Shown one piece after another: positions 58,378-64,000 of a stretch of 64,000 nt of DNA. How positions within the stretch are numbered: the first letter of the stretch is position 1; every line of letters starts with the position of its first letter. Below the pieces are notes generated by a model, which worked only from the letters and a program-made list of their open reading frames with translations, had not been told where the DNA came from and made no database searches. Where the stretch lies: assembly GCA_964035545.1 (NCBI GenBank), contig OZ037769.1:1658501-1722500 (forward strand). The letters run 5' to 3'. This DNA comes from Bugula neritina. Taxonomy: Eukaryota > Bryozoa > Gymnolaemata > Cheilostomatida > Bugulidae. The position numbers and the translations under genes were made by a program.

Positions 58378-60088
58378 TTCCAGTTCTCCGTGGCAGCATG
58401 GAGCAGGAAGTATACCAAAGCGTTAATTCAGCCACTTGATTTAGTATGTCACAGCAAAACTGTAAAATATATTTATGAAATGAGGGTGATTTTCCTATTG
58501 ATCTGATGGGATGGAAGATATGGAAAATTGATTAGTTATTATTTTATAATAAGTCTATCAATTCTGCACATTTATTGATAATCATAAATGATAATCATAA
58601 TGATAATGATAATTTATAATTTTCTGTTGTATTTTATTGGTTTTTGACAATGACAACAACAATTATAATAACGGCACTCATTCGCAACTCCACAGTTACT
58701 AACTACTATATAAATTTATCACTTCTAGTTATAAGTTAATTTATTTATTATATCTTTTATTATTTATAATCTACTGAGTTTTGTTTACCCTTTGCTCTTG
58801 GTGCTCTAACAGGATGCGGAAATGTAGTTGAAACTCTGAAAAAATTCAAAAGAGAAGATTCACTGAACTATAGCCTAGATCTACTTCAATGAAAAGACCG
58901 GACGCCAAAGGGGTAGAGGGCATTGCCCTTTGTTAATAGCGTAGCAGCTATTGTTTGTTATTCTTTTCACAATGTTGTTGAAGGTACTTCTTCGGAATTA
59001 TCTCAATTTTATAACGATGATTTTGTAGAAAGATATTACTAGCTTGGGTTTATTTATTTAAATTGAAATGACTGTTGTCCCACAATAAAGGTACATCGCG
59101 AATCTTCGCGCTCAGTCTATTAATCATTTTAGGGATTTCCACTAGTGTTGCTATCTTTATTCCAGCATTTAACGGGTATTTACGAAGACATACGTCTACG
59201 ACAGAGGCTTTCAATTTTCACTTTGCAATTGTTAAGACAGTTGTGATACTACATATTGTACATTTTTATCACTAATACTAATAGCAATACTAATAGTAAC
59301 ACTATTAATATTATACAAGATAATTTTACTAATACTGTAAATGTAATAGTAATGTCAGAATATCAGTATCAGACTCAGTATGAGTATGACTATGAGTACA
59401 GAGTATCACTAACTCTAAGTGACTATCAGTATGAGTATGACTATGAGTATAACCCTGCCAGTGCCTGTGGCTGTCAGTCTCGTCTGAGTCTGTGAGACTG
59501 AGTCTCAGTATTACTATGGCGATACGAGTGTGGTCTATGAGTATCAGTATCAGTCTGAGTCTGAGTATCAGAATGACTCACCACAGTGACTATGAGTATG
59601 TAGTAGTACTAGTATATATCAGTAAAACTCTAAGTATGAGTAACTCAGTCAGTATGAGTATGAGATTCATTGCCATATTAAATTTGATAATCATGATGAT
59701 ATTGAATTTGATATACTCTTATTCATAATATTGTGGTTGTCATTGACTGGTTGACCCAATGATTGAGCGTTACTACTATGATCATAATGCTAAATTAGTT
59801 TCAGTTGAACACTTAGTAGTTGTCAACTATTCATTATATTTATTGTTTATGTTGATATTTAGTTTTATACTGATATTGAATTTGATATTGTAATTGTTGT
59901 TATTAATTATACATTATGATTAAGGATTATTATTAATATTTTAGCTGAACAAAATTAAATCAATAATCATTAATGTGTTTGATGTTGTATATTCATATTG
60001 TAGTAAATTGTAGAGCCAGAGACTTGGCAGAGTGATACTGATAGTTGCCATCTAAAGAGATTCCCTAATCATTCTTTATTGATTCGAA
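58378..60088. other. Divergent intergenic region between CLN3 and HPD
   Basis: AT-rich. 58,570-58,640 holds gataatgataat low complexity. No convincing promoter motif or further exon was seen. Confidence 0.6.
59270..59690. repeat. Degenerate pentamer/hexamer tract (tatcagtatgagta words)
   Basis: Starts as actaatagtaatacta words and continues as mixed cagtatgagtatgac words with tgagtc variants. It reads as short tyrosine-rich open frames, but its composition is that of simple sequence, not of a gene. Confidence 0.75.
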
Positions 60089-61308
60089 ATGGTAAGACAC
60101 TATTTAGCTTCATCTATACTGTTGCATTTGTAAATGTTTATAATATTTTACAGGCCTAAGGCTTAGACTGTCTTTAGCCCTACAATTCTATGACAGACCA
60201 ATGTTACAACATAAACAATTCCTTAGGCTTTAGCTGGATATTTTTTTAAATTCATTTGATCTTGAATGGCAGCAACTAAATATCTTGCTTCCTGGTGATT
60301 TTTGGCTGAACTCGAAAGTAAAATAAATTTTAAAATATTTCTTTACTACTATATCATTTAATATTCCTTTTTTTAATGGTTATAAAGTTTTAAAATTATG
60401 ATGCAAATGATTGTATGGTTATTTCCTAAAACTATAAATTGGGTTTACGCCTTCCAGCATAGACTATGTCAATGGGTTTTTGACCTGCCCCCTTTCTGAA
60501 GCTGCTGAACTGCACACATAGCTATATAGTTGACAACTTCTAATCTATAGTAGATTATTTGCTAGCAGAAGTTAACTCAGGTTTTGCTATCTGTTGTAGT
60601 CGTACTTTAAAGACAAAGGAGCTAAGGTATGGTCTTACATACTTCTTCTGTTTAGACTTACTCCATGTCCATATTTTCTCAAATTAATACATTGTTATAA
60701 AAATTGACTTTAGTTTTCTGCTGTAACTTTAGTTTTTTTTTGTATCTGTTGAAGTTATTTTGTGTAAAGGAACTACTAAAAAAGCTTATGGCATTCGATT
60801 TTTATAATGTCTAATCAAGTGAAAGTTGTCATGCAACCTACCAGCCAGAGTTTTTATTTTAGTAAAATATTATAATATTTTGTCCTCATTGCTTATTATA
60901 TTTTAAGATAGCTATCCCAAGAATGCCAAGTTAGGTACATCTCAAAGTGAAAAGTTAATTTGTTTTAGTGTTTCATAAACTGTATTCAGTTATTGTTCAG
61001 AATAATCTTATTTGTTATTCAACTAATATTTCCCTAATACTTTCAGTTTCCTAAATTGAAATAAACTGATTGAAGTTACTTTTTCATGTTATAGTTAGGT
61101 ATTTATGTTTTCAAGTTGTTTTTCCACCAAATTGTGCGATGAAATTGGGAATTAAAACATAAGTTCATCATTGTTTGTTTGTGTTGAAGTTTGTTTGTTT
61201 GTGAAATGTAATATTACAATAAATAATAACATGTTATGCTTCCAGCCAGAACTTGGGAGAATTGTGGCATTTGACCATATCACCTTTTGGGTTGGCAATG
61301 CAAAGCAG
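60089..61308 (+). CDS. HPD: 4-hydroxyphenylpyruvate dioxygenase, 5' end (3 exons, 31 aa)
   Basis: Enzyme of tyrosine catabolism converting 4-hydroxyphenylpyruvate to homogentisate. Coding starts in exon 60089-60091, which holds only the ATG before a GTAAGA donor. Exon 60600-60626 (27 nt) and exon 61246-61308 (63 nt) follow in phase 0. The product begins SYFKDKGAKPELG and continues with FDHITFWVGNAKQ, the conserved N-terminal beta strand of the vicinal-oxygen-chelate fold. The remaining exons must lie beyond the window, past the 25-bp satellite in the next intron. The ATG-only exon is inferred from phase and the family N-terminus. Confidence 0.85.
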
Positions 61309-62336
61309 GTTAGTAAACTGTTACTTAGGATTACATAATCGTTGAAATGGTGAAGCATTGACTAATAATAGGATTGTAATGTTTGTCTACAGTTTAAATC
61401 TCATGTCGAATGAAAACTGAACTTTATACTGTATGGCCTGACCAAAGTTGTTGACAAGTTAAACTTAACTGCTGTATTGTTGCAACATACAACACCCTAT
61501 TGTTTTCAGTGTTGTTTACATTTCATTATTCAACATTGTATTTGGTAGACTAGGGATAACTGTGTTTAACTAGTCCAGCTAGTCATGCTATGCTGAAATC
61601 ATAGGCATTTCTGAGCAAGTTATATGCATTGTGGTTTTCAGTTATTCTGCTGTGTATACAGAATTTAAATAATATTCTGCAATAAATCAAAATATGTCAT
61701 TTTCTGTGAGAAAAGATTAATTTGCATAAATATTATAAGTTGATATCCTGTCTAAAGTGCCTGCAACCTTTCCCCACTCAGTCACTCCTCTCTTCAATAT
61801 TATTGCTATAAACATAGAAAATATACTTGAGGTGCCACTGAAAAATTGCTTCAGTAACTCCAATTTCAATAGTTATTAACGCATTAATTTTGGGTTAGGA
61901 CACCTGTTAAAGTTCTTTCAACACATGCCTTCTTTTGCTACCCTGTTCATCTAGAATATGGGCTTTTGTCAATTTCTCCATTACTGCACCAAAGTGAACT
62001 GTGCTTTCATCTACTGCGAACAAACCCTTTCACTAAATGTTGGAATTTCAGCTCAGAGTGTTACATGTATTGCCTTCATAGTTGCAAATGCTGAGCTGGT
62101 TTCATAAATAAAACTTAGTAAATTGGAGGCAGAGTTTATTTGTACTATTATAAGACATATCCAGTTGTTATTTGGAGCACTTAGTTTAAATATTAGCCAC
62201 TAGGTATTCTAGTCACAAGAGAAAATGTTTAAATAAACTAGCAGGTATTATTTAGTTACCTTTAGCAAATATTTCAGAATAGTGGTTCTTTATACTGCTA
62301 TATGAATGCAACAATGCATTTTGGGAATATCTTGTA
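61309..62336. other. HPD intron 3, unique part
   Basis: AT-rich sequence after a GTTAGT donor. No further HPD exon was recognised before the satellite begins. Confidence 0.6.
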
Positions 62337-64000
62337 AGTGTTATATTACTGTATGTGTTATTATATTACTATATACTATCTGTGTTATATTACTATACTA
62401 TATACTACATGAGTTATTATATTACTATACTATATGTATTATTATATTACTATACTATATGTATTATTATATTACTATACTATATGTATTATTATATTAC
62501 TATACTATATGTATTATTATATTACTATACTATATGTGTTATTATATTACTATACTATATGTATTATTATATTACTATACTATATGTGTTATTATATTAC
62601 TATACTATATGTATTATTATATTACTATACTATATGTATTATTATATTACTATACTATATGTATTATTATATTACTATACTATATGTATTATTATATTAC
62701 TATACTATATGTATTATTATATTACTATACTATATGTATTATTATATTACTATACTATATGTGTTATTATATTACTATACTATATGTGTTATTATATTAC
62801 TATACTATATGTATTATTATATTACTATACTATATGTATTATTATATTACTATACTATATGTATTATTATATTACTATACTATATGTATTATTATATTAC
62901 TATACTATATGTGTTATTATATTACTATACTATATGTATTATTATATTACTATACTATATGTATTATTATATTACTATACTATATGTATTATTATATTAC
63001 TATACTATATGTATTATTATATTACTATACTATATGTGTTATTATATTACTATACTATATGTATTATTATATTACTATACTATATGTGTTATTATATTAC
63101 TATACTATATGTATTATTATATTACTATACTATATGTATTATTATATTACTATACTATATGTATTATTATATTACTATACTATATGTATTATTATATTAC
63201 TATACTATATGTATTATTATATTACTATACTATATGTATTATTATATTACTATACTATATGTGTTATTATATTACTATACTATATGTGTTATTATATTAC
63301 TATACTATATGTATTATTATATTACTATACTATATGTATTATTATATTACTATACTATATGTGTTATTATATTACTATACTATATGTGTTATTATATTAC
63401 TATACTATATGTGTTATTATATTACTATACTATATGTATTATTATATTACTATACTATATGTATTATTATATTACTATACTATATGTATTATTATATTAC
63501 TATACTATATGTATTATTATATTACTATACTATATGTATTATTATATTACTATACTATATGTATTATTATATTACTATACTATATGTGTTATTATATTAC
63601 TATACTATATGTGTTATTATATTACTATACTATATGTATTATTATATTACTATACTATATGTATTATTATATTACTATACTATATGTATTATTATATTAC
63701 TATACTATATGTATTATTATATTACTATACTATATGTATTATTATATTACTATACTATATGTATTATTATATTACTATACTATATGTGTTATTATATTAC
63801 TATACTATATGTATTATTATATTACTATACTATATGTGTTATTATATTACTATACTATATGTATTATTATATTACTATACTATATGTATTATTATATTAC
63901 TATACTATATGTATTATTATATTACTATACTATATGTATTATTATATTACTATACTATATGTATTATTATATTACTATACTATATGTATTATTATATTAC
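62337..64000. repeat. 25-bp satellite array, more than 60 copies, runs off the window
   Basis: Unit tatgtattattatattact followed by atacta (25 bp). After about 60 bp of diverged copies it becomes almost perfectly homogeneous. The main variation is one site, gtatt versus gtgtt, with the gtgtt form scattered singly or in runs of two or three. It extends past base 64000. Confidence 0.97.

Overview
The window is AT-rich nuclear DNA of an invertebrate animal. It holds intron-rich metazoan genes (an RPA2 single-strand DNA binding subunit, a beta-type syntrophin, ALKBH4, the lysosomal protein CLN3 and the start of 4-hydroxyphenylpyruvate dioxygenase), an extracellular NtA/TSP1/LamG/EGF mosaic protein, a young Ty3/gypsy LTR retrotransposon, and many minisatellites. 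Nothing fixes the phylum. A lophotrochozoan-like animal is plausible, but that is inference. I assembled the gene models by eye from homology, GT/AG sites and codon phase. Every complete model closes to a whole number of codons.

Layout: 1-1001 is probably intron. 1002-3919 (+) is the 3' part of an unidentified gene. It converges on RPA2 (8475-4698, -). 8824-16320 (-) is a complete LTR retrotransposon with identical 305-bp LTRs, inserted about 350 bp upstream of the RPA2 start and in the same orientation. 24618-18416 (-) is syntrophin, divergent from ALKBH4 (25859-27627, +). 41393-28247 (-) is a 13-exon secreted protein. 41.4-54.1 kb is AT-rich and gene-poor, with a decayed coding relic near 50.2-50.8 kb and an orphan mini-exon at 53.2 kb. 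58377-54081 (-) is CLN3. 60089-61308 (+) is the first three exons of HPD, whose third intron contains a 25-bp satellite running off the window end.

Main observation: the minisatellites are not scattered at random. About ten of roughly 44 introns have a tandem array beginning within about 30 bp of a splice junction. In at least four (RPA2 intron 4, CLN3 intron 5, syntrophin introns 1 and 4) the repeat unit contains the splice site plus a few exon bases, so the intron carries roughly 6-20 tandem copies of its own 5' or 3' splice site. A fifth array at 53.05-53.21 kb is a 15-bp ladder of CAG/GTRAGT donors abutting a possible 30-nt exon. I regard these splice-junction-anchored minisatellites as the most unusual feature of the window. 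The retrotransposon's extra zinc-finger/RS-rich ORF in the env position and the NtA-TSP1-LamG-TSP1-EGF(7) architecture are the next most interesting.
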